Source: an uncultured Eubacteriaceae bacterium (GTDB taxonomy: Bacteria > Bacillota > Clostridia > Lachnospirales > CAG-274). From it: a stretch of DNA of 32,408 nt. This document shows positions 7,232 through 16,016 of the stretch, piece by piece. The translations under genes were made by a program, and so were the position numbers. The stretch's first letter is position 1. Every line of letters begins with the position of its first letter. The stretch is taken from contig CAMVJD010000034.1 of NCBI GenBank assembly GCA_947167715.1, forward strand, positions 1 to 32,408. The letters run 5' to 3'. The notes under the pieces are model-generated. The model was not told the DNA's origin. It was given only the letters and a program-made list of their open reading frames with translations, and made no database searches.

Positions 7232-8779
7232 TCAAATCCCCTTTAAAATAACTATTTTCTCCCCGGGATAGATAAGGTCGGGGTCTTCTATACCGTTCAC
7301 CCTTACTATCTCCGATACGGAGGTATTGAATTTTTTGGCAAGCTTCCAGAGCGTATCGCCCTTTTGCACGATATAAACGGTAACACTCGGAACGGAATCA
7401 AAATACCCCTCGGGCAGCTCCTTTTCCTTTATATCGGTGATAAATTCCAGCTCGGTATTATCAAAAACTATACAGTTTACCGCTATCATACCGCGTATTT
7501 CAATTTCCCTTTGCGACAGCATATTAAAGCCCGTATGCTGCGGCGCCGCAAATACTACCGCCGTCATACCCTCCTTGCTGCCCCTTGTTTCAAGTATATG
7601 CTCAAAGGGTATTGTACCTGTAAAGCTGCACACAGGCTGTTCGTCGCTGCCCGTCACATACAGTACGCTTACCTCGGTAACGCCCTCAACGGTGGTCTTA
7701 TCCTCGCCCACGCTAACATTATCCACCATAACGCGGCTCTGCGCCGAATAAATTTGAAGCATATCCGCCCCGTCCGTTTCTATGGGCTGTTTTATGGGAC
7801 ACTGGCTTTTATTGCAGCAAACGCTTTTAAAGCCCGTTATTTTTTCACAGGTAATATCAAAAAGCTTATTGTGGCAATATGCATCATTTAAAACGGGGAT
7901 ATCCATATTTTCAAATACATTAGGATATACGCAAAGCTCACATTCTATCTCCAAAACACGGCTTTCTCCGTCCTCGTCCTCCAAAACATTATAAAAAACA
8001 TTTTTTATCATTATATTCGGACAGCAGATCATCCCCTCCTCTGCACCGTCTGCCGATACGCTGCCGTTTATCTCTATTTCGTTTGTATAGGTCTCAAGCG
8101 GGTTGTCACCCTCCTGTCCGTTATAAAGCGCAGTAATTTTAAGCTCGCCTTTGATATTTACATTATCCTTTATACATTCGGATGTAATATTTATTGGCTG
8201 TACGTTTATATCGGCAATGCTTTCGATATTTGGCATATCCCGGCCTATTGTAAGGCTGTCCTTTATTTTAAACGAAACGGGTGCAAGCGTTACAAGGTTT
8301 GTATACACGGCGTTTTTTTCAAGAAGATTCTCATTGTCTATCCCCTCTATATCAACAACAGCCTGTGTATTATATGTATCAAAAACAAGACAGCATACAT
8401 CTATGATCAGCTTATAAGCTATTTTTCTTTCATTTACTATCCTGCATTCAATACTTGACACATTACAGTTGACCTGCGCGGCACAGCTTGATGTAAGGCC
8501 GTCCGCCGTTATGTCCTCGTTAAAGCTTTTACTTGCCGATACCCCCTGTACACCGCCGTTTTTATCCAGACACAAAAGCGATATGTCAATATTGCCGTTA
8601 AGTGCAAGTTTGTCCTTGTCTATCTCACACCCCATAGCAAAGCAGTCTGCGCGCTGTGAAACAATACGCTCTATATCTGCCTTTGTATCGGGTACAAGCA
8701 TTTCCCCCTCAAACATAAACTGTGCCTTTTCATTTGCTGCTATTCTGTCTGCGGATATTTCTTTTTTTATAAGCTCCAT
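7232..8779 (-). CDS. SPOCS (DUF3794) x3 plus LysM protein
   Basis: 515 residues from the ATG at 8779, chosen because AAGGAGGGC lies seven bases upstream. The start MELIKKEISADRI and the phrase VPDTKADIERIV are typical of clostridial DUF3794/SPOCS proteins. Three SPOCS domains can be placed at about residues 20-130, 165-285 and 310-445. A LysM domain closes the protein (about 466-512: VYIVQKGDTLWKLAKKF, then IYPGEKIVIL). Family knowledge: SPOCS domains occur in spore coat and cortex-associated proteins, and LysM binds peptidoglycan or related glycans, so the protein probably joins coat and cortex in the mother cell. It is followed by the coupled gene at 7228. The upstream gap contains the lgt terminator but no convincing sporulation-sigma promoter. 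Confidence 0.88.
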   Translation of the reverse strand: MELIKKEISADRIAANEKAQFMFEGEMLVPDTKADIERIVSQRADCFAMGCEIDKDKLALNGNIDISLLCLDKNGGVQGVSASKSFNEDITADGLTSSCAAQVNCNVSSIECRIVNERKIAYKLIIDVCCLVFDTYNTQAVVDIEGIDNENLLEKNAVYTNLVTLAPVSFKIKDSLTIGRDMPNIESIADINVQPINITSECIKDNVNIKGELKITALYNGQEGDNPLETYTNEIEINGSVSADGAEEGMICCPNIMIKNVFYNVLEDEDGESRVLEIECELCVYPNVFENMDIPVLNDAYCHNKLFDITCEKITGFKSVCCNKSQCPIKQPIETDGADMLQIYSAQSRVMVDNVSVGEDKTTVEGVTEVSVLYVTGSDEQPVCSFTGTIPFEHILETRGSKEGMTAVVFAAPQHTGFNMLSQREIEIRGMIAVNCIVFDNTELEFITDIKEKELPEGYFDSVPSVTVYIVQKGDTLWKLAKKFNTSVSEIVRVNGIEDPDLIYPGEKIVILKGI

Positions 8780-8850
8780 AATTGCCCTCCTTAAAATTAT
8801 AGTACACATAATAATATGCAATAATTTTATTTATTAGAATAAGGGCAAAA

Positions 8851-8879
8851 AAATAAAGCACCAACACGATGCTTTATTT
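8851..8879 (-). terminator. Terminator after lgt
   Basis: Perfect 10-bp stem AAATAAAGCA/TGCTTTATTT; on the minus strand it continues into an eight-T run. It starts five bases past the lgt stop and separates the sigG-lgt cluster from the SPOCS gene. Confidence 0.75.
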
Positions 8880-8883
8880 TAGT

Positions 8884-9756
8884 TTATTTTTTTAGTACGG
8901 CAAATTTTATAAGCAGACTGCCGCCCATTACGGCGATCACCGCGCTGACTATCATACTTACCGGAAAGCTGCCTATCATAAGGCTGTCTGTGCGCAGGCT
9001 TTCGATAAAAAACCTGCCTATGCCGTAAAACAAAAGATAAATACAGGATATTTGTCCGTCAAACTTTTTGTTTTTACGGGATAAAAGCATAATTATTATT
9101 GTCATAAGGTTCCAGCTTAACTCATACAAAAATGTCGGATGCACGGAAATATATGCAACATCCTCAACAAAGGTAAGCGGATATTCCGAAGCGCCGCGGT
9201 ATATGCCAACATCGCCGTTTATTTTAAGGTGATTTACCCCGTCTGCCCTGTACATAAGCGCAAACAAGCCGTCATACGCTTTTCCGAATGCCTCGCGGTT
9301 TACAAAGTTTCCGAGCCTGCCCACTACCTGTCCCATCATAAGCGGCGGCGCATATGTATCGATATATCTTAAAAAAGGTATTTTTTTAATTTTGGTATAT
9401 ACACATACCGCAATAAAAGCACCCAGAATACCGCCGTATATTGCAAGCCCGCCCTCACGAAAGGCAAAAAAGTTTTTCAGGCTTTTGTCAAAAAATATTA
9501 TATAATACAGCCTTGCACCTATTATGCCGCTGATAAGGCCGTAAAACAAAAAATCTATGTAAGGCTCCGGGTCCTGTCCGGTAGACTTTGCGTTATAAAC
9601 AAGCAAACTTAAGCCGCTGATAACGCCAAGACAAATAAATACCCCGTACCAGTATACCTCAAAGCCAAATACCGTAAAGGCTACCCTATGCAAATTTTGA
9701 AATACAATGCCAAGATTTGGAAAACACGCATCGGGAAGCGATTGTAATTTATCCAT
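8884..9756 (-). CDS. lgt: Prolipoprotein diacylglyceryl transferase
   Basis: 290 residues, the usual length for Lgt, which transfers diacylglycerol from phosphatidylglycerol to the lipobox cysteine of prolipoproteins in the cytoplasmic membrane. The diagnostic signature GRLGNFVNREAFG lies near residue 145, with an HPTFLYE block near 205 and GIGRFFIESLRTD near 245. About seven membrane helices are visible, starting with FEVYWYGVFICLGVISGL. It lies 18 bases after the YmfH-like gene and ends at a strong terminator, so it is probably the last gene of the sigG operon. Its ribosome site AAAGGGG is a little far from the ATG. A lipoprotein substrate is encoded in the window at 23760. Confidence 0.97.
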   Translation of the reverse strand: MDKLQSLPDACFPNLGIVFQNLHRVAFTVFGFEVYWYGVFICLGVISGLSLLVYNAKSTGQDPEPYIDFLFYGLISGIIGARLYYIIFFDKSLKNFFAFREGGLAIYGGILGAFIAVCVYTKIKKIPFLRYIDTYAPPLMMGQVVGRLGNFVNREAFGKAYDGLFALMYRADGVNHLKINGDVGIYRGASEYPLTFVEDVAYISVHPTFLYELSWNLMTIIIMLLSRKNKKFDGQISCIYLLFYGIGRFFIESLRTDSLMIGSFPVSMIVSAVIAVMGGSLLIKFAVLKK

Positions 9757-9774
9757 AAGCTTAATATGACCCCT

Positions 9775-10986
9775 TTAATTTTGTTTTGAACGACTGCCTT
9801 TGACCACGCTTGCCGCCATAAACTGCGGTTTTTGCAAAGACAGACCGTCAATATCTATTGTATCATATAATTTTAAAATGTCAAGAAAATCAATATTTTT
9901 TGAAAAACAGTCCGCTATGGGCATACAAATGCCGTTTACGCTTTCTGTTTGCATTATAAGCTCGCCGCGCTGTTTTTTTACAACGGCCTCCGCATTTACA
10001 AAACCGTTTTTCACAGAATTTTCAATTTCCTTTAAAATACATTCCGCTGTTTTTTCGGGGGCCTTGCTCTCGCCGAAAAACAGCCCTGCGCCGTAATTTC
10101 TGCCCTTTAAATATTCAAACCCAAACGGCGTATCTACGCTTTCTTCCTTTAACAATCTGCCAAAAAGCGGCGAGCATTCCCCCGCCATACACTCCAGCAT
10201 AATACGCATTTTTACTGTATTTTCAGCCGAAACGGAAGTATTGTTCTCCTTAAAGCCCGCATATAAAAACGGGGTCGAGATATCCATATACTTTTCGGTA
10301 TAAGCATTTTCGGGCGTATTTTCGGCAACGCTTTCAATTTCGGGCAGTTCCCCGACTTTTGATACAGAGTTTTTTTCCACAGTCTCGCATATTTTATCGC
10401 AGTCTATATCCCCTGCGGCTATCACGGCTATATTTTCAGGGCGATAAAAGGCATCATAGCAGGCATTTAATATATTTTCGTCGATCGTGTTTATATCCTT
10501 GATACTGCCCGCAATTTCATTTGATACCGCAAGCCCCGGATAAAGGCATTTAAGAAGCGAAAAATAGCATTGCCACCTTGCATCATCTCTGTACATATTT
10601 ATCTCTTCCGCTATTATTTTTCTTTCCGCATCAATATCCGTGCATGTAAACTGTCTTGTAAAAACCATTTTTATCAATCTTTCAAGGTTTTCGTAAAAAT
10701 GCTCGGCACAGGTGAAATAATACGCCGTTTTGTCAAAGGCGGTAAAGGCATTTGCCTCCGCTCCAAGCCTTGAAAAGCTGTCCATTAAATTGCCCTGCGG
10801 TGATGAGAACATAAGATGCTCGATAAAATGCGCAGTTCCGGCAGGAATTTTAAATGCAGCGCTTTGTGTTTTAAATCCTGCCGTATCCGAGCCAAAACGC
10901 ACTACTGCCATAGCCTGTTTTTGTATAAAGCCTTTTTTGGGCACAATAAAGCAGCTTATGCCGTTTATCGTTTTTTTTACTATCAA
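9775..10986 (-). CDS. ymfH: M16 zinc peptidase-like protein, YmfH type
   Basis: 403 residues from a TTG start at 10986 that overlaps the stop of the upstream gene (TTGA overlap) behind GGGGTGAGG. The inverted zinc motif HFIEH appears near residue 53, with the third ligand probably in EEINMY about 75 residues later, so this is the catalytic-type partner. M16 enzymes often work as a pair of one active and one inactive subunit, and the upstream gene supplies the inactive one. In Bacillus the ymfF-ymfH pair is linked to 5-aminopentanol modification of elongation factor P. I infer the same class here from pairing and motif, not from any specific residue. A role as a general intracellular peptidase cannot be excluded. 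Confidence 0.85.
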   Translation of the reverse strand: MIVKKTINGISCFIVPKKGFIQKQAMAVVRFGSDTAGFKTQSAAFKIPAGTAHFIEHLMFSSPQGNLMDSFSRLGAEANAFTAFDKTAYYFTCAEHFYENLERLIKMVFTRQFTCTDIDAERKIIAEEINMYRDDARWQCYFSLLKCLYPGLAVSNEIAGSIKDINTIDENILNACYDAFYRPENIAVIAAGDIDCDKICETVEKNSVSKVGELPEIESVAENTPENAYTEKYMDISTPFLYAGFKENNTSVSAENTVKMRIMLECMAGECSPLFGRLLKEESVDTPFGFEYLKGRNYGAGLFFGESKAPEKTAECILKEIENSVKNGFVNAEAVVKKQRGELIMQTESVNGICMPIADCFSKNIDFLDILKLYDTIDIDGLSLQKPQFMAASVVKGSRSKQN

Positions 10987-12149
10987 TTTTCCTCACCCCC
11001 GAGAAGATATACAACGCTTATTTTCGGTTCAAGTGACAGCTTATCCACAGCATTTATTTTTTCGGCCGCGGTTTCGACCGTTACTCCGTCGTCAAATATG
11101 CCCTGCGTCAAATAAAAATCCATAAGTGCCGTAGGATAATCGCCCATGATCTTCAGCGTATCCGTTACAGATGCCTTTGCATTTTTTATCTCATCATCGG
11201 TTGGCGGGTCGTTAAGTCGGCTTTTTACTATATCTACCGTTTTTTCAAAATTTTCCTCATCTATGCCCGCCTGCACGATAACAGCATTTGCCAGACTTAA
11301 ATATTTGCTGGATATATAATAGCAAAGCCCGTTTTGCTCCCTGACGCTGCGAAAAAGCCTTGACGATGGCCCCACGCCGAAAAGCTCGTTAAAAATTATT
11401 TTTTCAAAGCGGCTGCCCTTTCCCATATCTATACCTATGCAAAGCTTTGCCTGCTTGCCCTGCGACCGCTCTACCACACTTTTAAACTCCGCCGCCTTTG
11501 CATCCGAGCGCGAAAGCTTATTTGTCTTTAAAGCAGGAAAGTATTTTTTTAACAGCTCCTGCGCACGTTCACGGTTTATATCACCCAAAATAAAAACATC
11601 GGTCTGCGAATTTTCATAAACCTGCCTGTAGTATCCGTACAGATCCCTTATACCGCAAAGGTCTCTTAAGATACCGTCGCCGTCTATGCCAAAGCCTGTT
11701 TTTTCAAACATAAGCTCCACACAGCGGTCGTAGGCATAATTTTTCTTGTCGGCTATTTTATTTTCAATAATATTTTTAAGATGCTTTTTTCTTGATATGG
11801 CAAAATCATCCGCCTTTAAATACGGATGATTCATTATCTCGCTTAAAATACGAAATTGCTCTTCCTCGCTGCCCTTTGGGGCTGCAATAAGAAATTGCAG
11901 TATTATCCTGTCGCCTTTTTTTACTGACTGAATGCTAAGCTGTGCGCCGTCACACTCGGCAAGTGCGGTATTCAGCTCCGTCTGTGTTTTGTACATCTCA
12001 CACCCGCTTGAAAGCACCAATGACAAAAGCCTGTTTTTTGTTACCGTGTTTTCGTTAAGCGGCTGATGCAGGCATATACAAAGATAAAACCCCTTAAATT
12101 TTTTATTTTCATCTATATACAAGTTTACTCTGTCCCTGATAACTTCCAT
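10983..12149 (-). CDS. ymfF: M16 peptidase-like protein lacking the zinc motif, YmfF type
   Basis: 388 residues from an ATG at 12149 with AGGGTGAT upstream, nine bases after sigG. It has the two-domain M16 layout (the second domain near residues 200-330 contains the FNELFGVGPSSRLFRSVREQNGLCYYISS block typical of pitrilysin-family C-terminal domains) but no HxxEH motif, so it is the non-catalytic partner. It overlaps the YmfH-like gene by four bases, consistent with a stoichiometric heterodimer. Annotated in many Firmicutes as an EF-P 5-aminopentanol modification-associated protein; this is a family-level assignment. Confidence 0.83.
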   Translation of the reverse strand: MEVIRDRVNLYIDENKKFKGFYLCICLHQPLNENTVTKNRLLSLVLSSGCEMYKTQTELNTALAECDGAQLSIQSVKKGDRIILQFLIAAPKGSEEEQFRILSEIMNHPYLKADDFAISRKKHLKNIIENKIADKKNYAYDRCVELMFEKTGFGIDGDGILRDLCGIRDLYGYYRQVYENSQTDVFILGDINRERAQELLKKYFPALKTNKLSRSDAKAAEFKSVVERSQGKQAKLCIGIDMGKGSRFEKIIFNELFGVGPSSRLFRSVREQNGLCYYISSKYLSLANAVIVQAGIDEENFEKTVDIVKSRLNDPPTDDEIKNAKASVTDTLKIMGDYPTALMDFYLTQGIFDDGVTVETAAEKINAVDKLSLEPKISVVYLLGGEEN

Positions 12150-12158
12150 AACATCACC

Positions 12159-12932
12159 CTACACATACTTTCTCATATTTTTTAAGGCTCCCTTTTCAAG
12201 GCGACTTACCTGCGCCTGTGAGATACCTATTTCATTTGCTACCTCCATTTGCGTTTTACCCCTGAAAAAACGCAGTTTTATTATATATCTCTCCCTGTCG
12301 CTTAATTTTGCTATTGCCTCCTTAAGCGCAAGGTTTTCAAGCCACGCCTCGTCCGTGTTTTTTTCGTCGCTTACCTGATCCATTACAAAAAGCGCATCCG
12401 TGCCGTCGTGATAGACGGGCTCAAAAAGCGAAACGGGCGTTTGTATTGCCTCTATTGCAAAAACTATATCTGTTTTGTCCATATTCAGCTCTTTTGCAAT
12501 TTCTTCCGCAGTAGGTTCTTTATTGTTGGCTGCTGTCAGCTTTTCCTTGGCCTGCAAGGCCTTGTACGCCGTATCACGCAGGGAGCGGCTGACCCTGATC
12601 GCGCTGTAGTCCCTTAAATATCGTCTTACCTCGCCTATTATCATGGGCACGGCATAGGTAGAGAATTTTACCCCGTGCGAGGTATCAAAGTTATCTATGG
12701 CCTTTATCAGTCCTATACAGCCCACCTGAAATATATCGTCTATATTCTCGCCGCGGTTTGTAAAACGCTGTATAACGCTTAATACAAGCCTTAAATTGCC
12801 ATATATATACCTTTGCCGAGCCTCCGCATCGCCCTGCTTTAAACGCAAAAAAAGTTCTTCCTTTTCACTTTCCTTTAATACGGGCAGCTTGCTTGTGTTT
12901 ACACCGCAAATTTCGACCTTTGTGACTGCCAT
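12159..12932 (-). CDS. sigG: RNA polymerase forespore sigma factor SigG
   Basis: 257 residues, near the standard 259-260. The N-terminal tag KVEICGVNTSKLPVL is characteristic of sigma-G. Region 2 includes GNLRLVLSVIQRF and VGCIGLIKAIDNFD (residues about 45-90), region 3 lies around 120-170, and region 4 ends with the helix-turn-helix GKTQMEVANEIGISQAQVSRLEK. Sigma-G directs late forespore transcription. The usual spoIIGA-sigE neighbours are absent here; instead the gene is followed within nine bases by the M16 pair and then lgt. Upstream lies a candidate forespore-type promoter (12974-13003). The AAGGGGATGA ribosome site supports the ATG at 12932. Confidence 0.97.
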   Translation of the reverse strand: MAVTKVEICGVNTSKLPVLKESEKEELFLRLKQGDAEARQRYIYGNLRLVLSVIQRFTNRGENIDDIFQVGCIGLIKAIDNFDTSHGVKFSTYAVPMIIGEVRRYLRDYSAIRVSRSLRDTAYKALQAKEKLTAANNKEPTAEEIAKELNMDKTDIVFAIEAIQTPVSLFEPVYHDGTDALFVMDQVSDEKNTDEAWLENLALKEAIAKLSDRERYIIKLRFFRGKTQMEVANEIGISQAQVSRLEKGALKNMRKYV

Positions 12933-12973
12933 ATTATCATCCCCTTATACAGTAAACAAATTTTATATACAAA

Positions 12974-13003
12974 TATTTTTACCGTATAAGGAAATGCTAT
13001 ACC
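12974..13003 (-). promoter_or_regulatory. Candidate sigma-F/sigma-G promoter of sigG
   Basis: On the minus strand GGTATA, 14 bases, then GGTAAAAATA. This fits the GYWTA and GGnnAnA boxes described for forespore sigma-F. It is placed about 40 bases upstream of the sigG start. Read by eye, so moderate to low confidence. Confidence 0.4.
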
Positions 13004-13027
13004 GTAAATTAATTGTTAAATTTCGGC

Positions 13028-13056
13028 AAAAAAATACCCCCTTTAAATCAAGGGGG
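13028..13056 (-). terminator. Terminator of the tilS operon
   Basis: Stem CCCCCTT/AAGGGGG with a short loop, followed on the minus strand by TATTTTTTT. It begins a few bases after the stop at 13064 and separates this operon from sigG. Confidence 0.85.
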
Positions 13057-13063
13057 AGTAACT

Positions 13064-13687
13064 TTATCTTGTTTCTATTTTTTGGTGGCGGCAAAACTCT
13101 ATGACCTCGTTGTTTTGGTTAGCCATAATGCCGAAGGTCTGTATCAGATCACTGTATCTTTCCTCGTAAAGGCATACGCAGTACCAGCCCTCGTCACTTT
13201 CGGTCAGCTTTAACGCAATGGGCTTTATCCTGTCCCTGTAAATGTCAAAGGACTCAATATCCCGTGTTTCCTCTCTGTCGCTTGGGTATATATAAGAAAA
13301 TGCCATAGAGCCGGAGGGACGTTTCTTCATTGTCGTTTTTAACCACTTGGGGTCGTAATATCCTATAAGCGCCGAGGTCCCGTATTCCCGCTCCAGCCTG
13401 TCGCGCATCCGCAGAATATCGTCCTTATCGTCAACAGTACAATAATATGCCTTTTGGCTTGTCATACCGTGGCGGTAGTAATACTTTACATTGTGACAGT
13501 ATTCGGGCAGTTTTTTTGGCATCGTAAGGTCGTGATCCACATCATAAAAGCTTTGATAGCTTTTAAAACGTGTCCGCTCATACGGCACAAAGGGCTCTAT
13601 AACGGTAAAATATACAACCGTGACGCTGATAATAAAATACAAGGCAAAAAAGCGCAATAACAAATTGAATTTTCTTTTTTTCCTCAT
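13064..13687 (-). CDS. Small membrane-anchored protein of unknown function
   Basis: 207 residues. A basic N-terminus (MRKKRKFN) and one hydrophobic segment (about residues 9-32) are followed by a ~170-residue extracellular-type domain rich in Tyr and charged residues, so it is probably a type II membrane protein. I recognise no family and no catalytic motif. The ATG is preceded by GGAGAT, which overlaps the end of the upstream membrane-protein gene, so the two are translationally coupled and may act together. It is the last gene of the tilS-hpt operon before the terminator. Confidence 0.75.
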   Translation of the reverse strand: MRKKRKFNLLLRFFALYFIISVTVVYFTVIEPFVPYERTRFKSYQSFYDVDHDLTMPKKLPEYCHNVKYYYRHGMTSQKAYYCTVDDKDDILRMRDRLEREYGTSALIGYYDPKWLKTTMKKRPSGSMAFSYIYPSDREETRDIESFDIYRDRIKPIALKLTESDEGWYCVCLYEERYSDLIQTFGIMANQNNEVIEFCRHQKIETR

Positions 13688-13693
13688 ATCATT

Positions 13694-16015
13694 TTATCTC
13701 CAAAACTCAAAAAGCCTTGCAAAGGAGTACAGCGCAGCCTGTTGGTCTGCATTGACCGCATTCACTATCCAGTTATACATATCGCCCATAGTAAATACCA
13801 GCGCCGCGACAGCACTTACGCGCATAAACCTGTCAAGCATTGCCCTTAACTCACTGCCGCTTTTGCGGTAAAGCGTAAAGGCAATTATCAGGGCGCCCGT
13901 TATCATCTGCCATGCAAAGTCAACGCTGTATCTTGCGCCGTAGCCGCTTTCCCATATAGAGAAAATAATTATAAACGGGCAGATAACACAGCTTACAAGT
14001 ATAAGCAGGGCATTTGTGATTTTATTTTTATCCTCCGATACGATATAGGCCTTTCCTGCCTTTGCATAGGACAAAAGCGGAAGCGCACGCCACAAAAGTC
14101 CCACCGTTGCGCTTGTTGCAACAAAGTAATAGCCCTGCGGCGAAAACTGCAGCACACCCGGCACGCTGTAAAACGGAAAGCTGTCAAAGGCGCCCGGGAA
14201 AAGCAGCAGATAATTATAAAAGCCTATTGCCGCAAGCTGGCTGTGAAACTCGGTAGCGGTAAAGTCGTTTATTGTAAGCGAATACTGTATACCAAAATCG
14301 AAAAACGATTTAAAACGCACATAATTATATATCATCTGCACAAGACCTATGCACACAAAGGGCAGCAGCGCCGCGGCAAAATATGATATATAAGTTTTTT
14401 TAAGCTGTTTTTTATTGGTCTTTATGCCCTTAAGCTTTTGCATAAAGCCCGCGTAAATATAAAACAGCGCCGCTATGCAGTAAACCGCAAGCGTAGGCCT
14501 GCACAATACGCCAATGCTTAAAAATACGGCCGATATTGCAAGATATCTGTTTTTTATACTGCCCTCGCCAAGTACGTTTGACTTAAGCATATAGTAAGCG
14601 CCCGACGGCAGGCACGCAAAGCCCGATGCCTGCGCTATCTCGTAAAAGTTTGCATAATTAAAGCAAAGGTAGATACCGCTTGTAAGCTGCAGTATCAAAA
14701 GACCCAGCACGGTCTGCGAGGCCTTGATATCCGCAAAAAACTTTTTAATAAACAAAAGATAAAATTTGGTGAGATATATTATGCCCACAACGCCGAAAAG
14801 CCACGTTGCCCACGACGACGGGAAATAATAGCCCGTAATTAAATGGTACGGTAAAAACAGCAATATCACAGGTGCTATGCCATAGTAGGAATATATCTTG
14901 CCGTTAAAATACAAATGATCCCATGGATAGGCAATATTGTCACGCTGACTCCAGTCGTAGGGGTTGTCAAGCTCGGCAAGCTGCGGATTAGGCTCGTCCT
15001 GTATTACCGTGGTCTTATTCTTAAAGGCATCCACCAGCTCCTTTGTCATCTGGTTGCCGCCATCAAGATGAAATTCCTTTGAAAGCGAGTTTTCCTTGTC
15101 TTTATATCTTCCCGCATTGGTCAGCGAAAGAGCAAATAAAACCATTGCCGCAGTTATAATATATGCACAAAGCCTTACTGTCTTTTCCGCCCTTGAAAAA
15201 GGCTTTTGCATTATATCGGCATTTTTAAGCAGATAAAGCGCAAAAAGCAATAAATAAATGATAAAAAACCTTAAAGGCGAAAAAGCAAACCGGACGGGCT
15301 TATTAACACTTATGCTTTTGATTGTAATGCTCTCGTCATTGTCCGCCGAAAAGCTGAACTTTAAATCGCGGGTGTTTCCGAAGAAATTGCAAATAACGGT
15401 TTTGCTGCGCTCGCTGCCGCGTATTACAAACGCCTTTGCAAGCCCCGTGTAATAATGCGCCGAATGTGTATCGTCCGTATAATCTATACTTATATTTACA
15501 TTGCTTTTTTTATCCGACTGCGCATCGACCGTTATTGTGCCTACGGGTATGTTTATATCCTTATACTCGATATACGCGCTGCCGCTGCCCTGATTTTTCG
15601 AGCTTATCACATCAAAATTTGAGCAGCTTGCATCGGCAAAGGAAAGCTGTTTTTGCGGATATTCGTGTAAAAATAAATGCGTTGAATTAAAATTAAATAC
15701 AGCGGTTTCCAAAAGCAGGCAAACTGCACCTATCTTAAGTGCATTTTCGACAGTTTTGCTTACCCTGTTATTTTTTTTGTAATAAATAAAATAGCTTACG
15801 ATGCCTGCAAGTATAAGTGCAGCAAAGCTCATATTTTTTACACCGCCCGACGGTATGGCACCGCCCGCATCGATAAGCGTGATCGCTGTGGCCGCAGCTG
15901 TCACAGCATAATTAAATTTAATAAGCTTTTTTTGTACTTCGTTTTTTATAAACAGTATGACCGTAAAATATATGATCATAGTTATAACAACGATATAATA
16001 TACCATCCCGTTCAA
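13694..16015 (-). CDS. Large polytopic membrane protein, GT-C-like topology
   Basis: 773 residues with about 13-15 membrane helices. After four N-terminal helices a beta-rich extracytoplasmic insert (about residues 120-250) is followed by the remaining helices. The loop after residue 330 has acidic residues (DEPNPQLAELDNPYDW) and a YFNGKIYSYYGIAPV block, reminiscent of membrane glycosyltransferases of the GT-C/PMT type, though no defining motif could be confirmed. Alternatives are a polymer flippase or a sporulation membrane protein. The start is taken as TTG at 16015 because GAGGTAA lies nine bases upstream; an ATG at 16006 is possible. It sits between hpt and the small anchored protein in one operon. 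Confidence 0.78.
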   Translation of the reverse strand: MNGMVYYIVVITMIIYFTVILFIKNEVQKKLIKFNYAVTAAATAITLIDAGGAIPSGGVKNMSFAALILAGIVSYFIYYKKNNRVSKTVENALKIGAVCLLLETAVFNFNSTHLFLHEYPQKQLSFADASCSNFDVISSKNQGSGSAYIEYKDINIPVGTITVDAQSDKKSNVNISIDYTDDTHSAHYYTGLAKAFVIRGSERSKTVICNFFGNTRDLKFSFSADNDESITIKSISVNKPVRFAFSPLRFFIIYLLLFALYLLKNADIMQKPFSRAEKTVRLCAYIITAAMVLFALSLTNAGRYKDKENSLSKEFHLDGGNQMTKELVDAFKNKTTVIQDEPNPQLAELDNPYDWSQRDNIAYPWDHLYFNGKIYSYYGIAPVILLFLPYHLITGYYFPSSWATWLFGVVGIIYLTKFYLLFIKKFFADIKASQTVLGLLILQLTSGIYLCFNYANFYEIAQASGFACLPSGAYYMLKSNVLGEGSIKNRYLAISAVFLSIGVLCRPTLAVYCIAALFYIYAGFMQKLKGIKTNKKQLKKTYISYFAAALLPFVCIGLVQMIYNYVRFKSFFDFGIQYSLTINDFTATEFHSQLAAIGFYNYLLLFPGAFDSFPFYSVPGVLQFSPQGYYFVATSATVGLLWRALPLLSYAKAGKAYIVSEDKNKITNALLILVSCVICPFIIIFSIWESGYGARYSVDFAWQMITGALIIAFTLYRKSGSELRAMLDRFMRVSAVAALVFTMGDMYNWIVNAVNADQQAALYSFARLFEFWR

Positions 16016-16016
16016 C

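Noticed and set aside
7364..7891. 175-codon plus-strand frame opposite the SPOCS/LysM gene
   Set aside because: Shadow of a well-supported coding gene; composition shows no real protein features.
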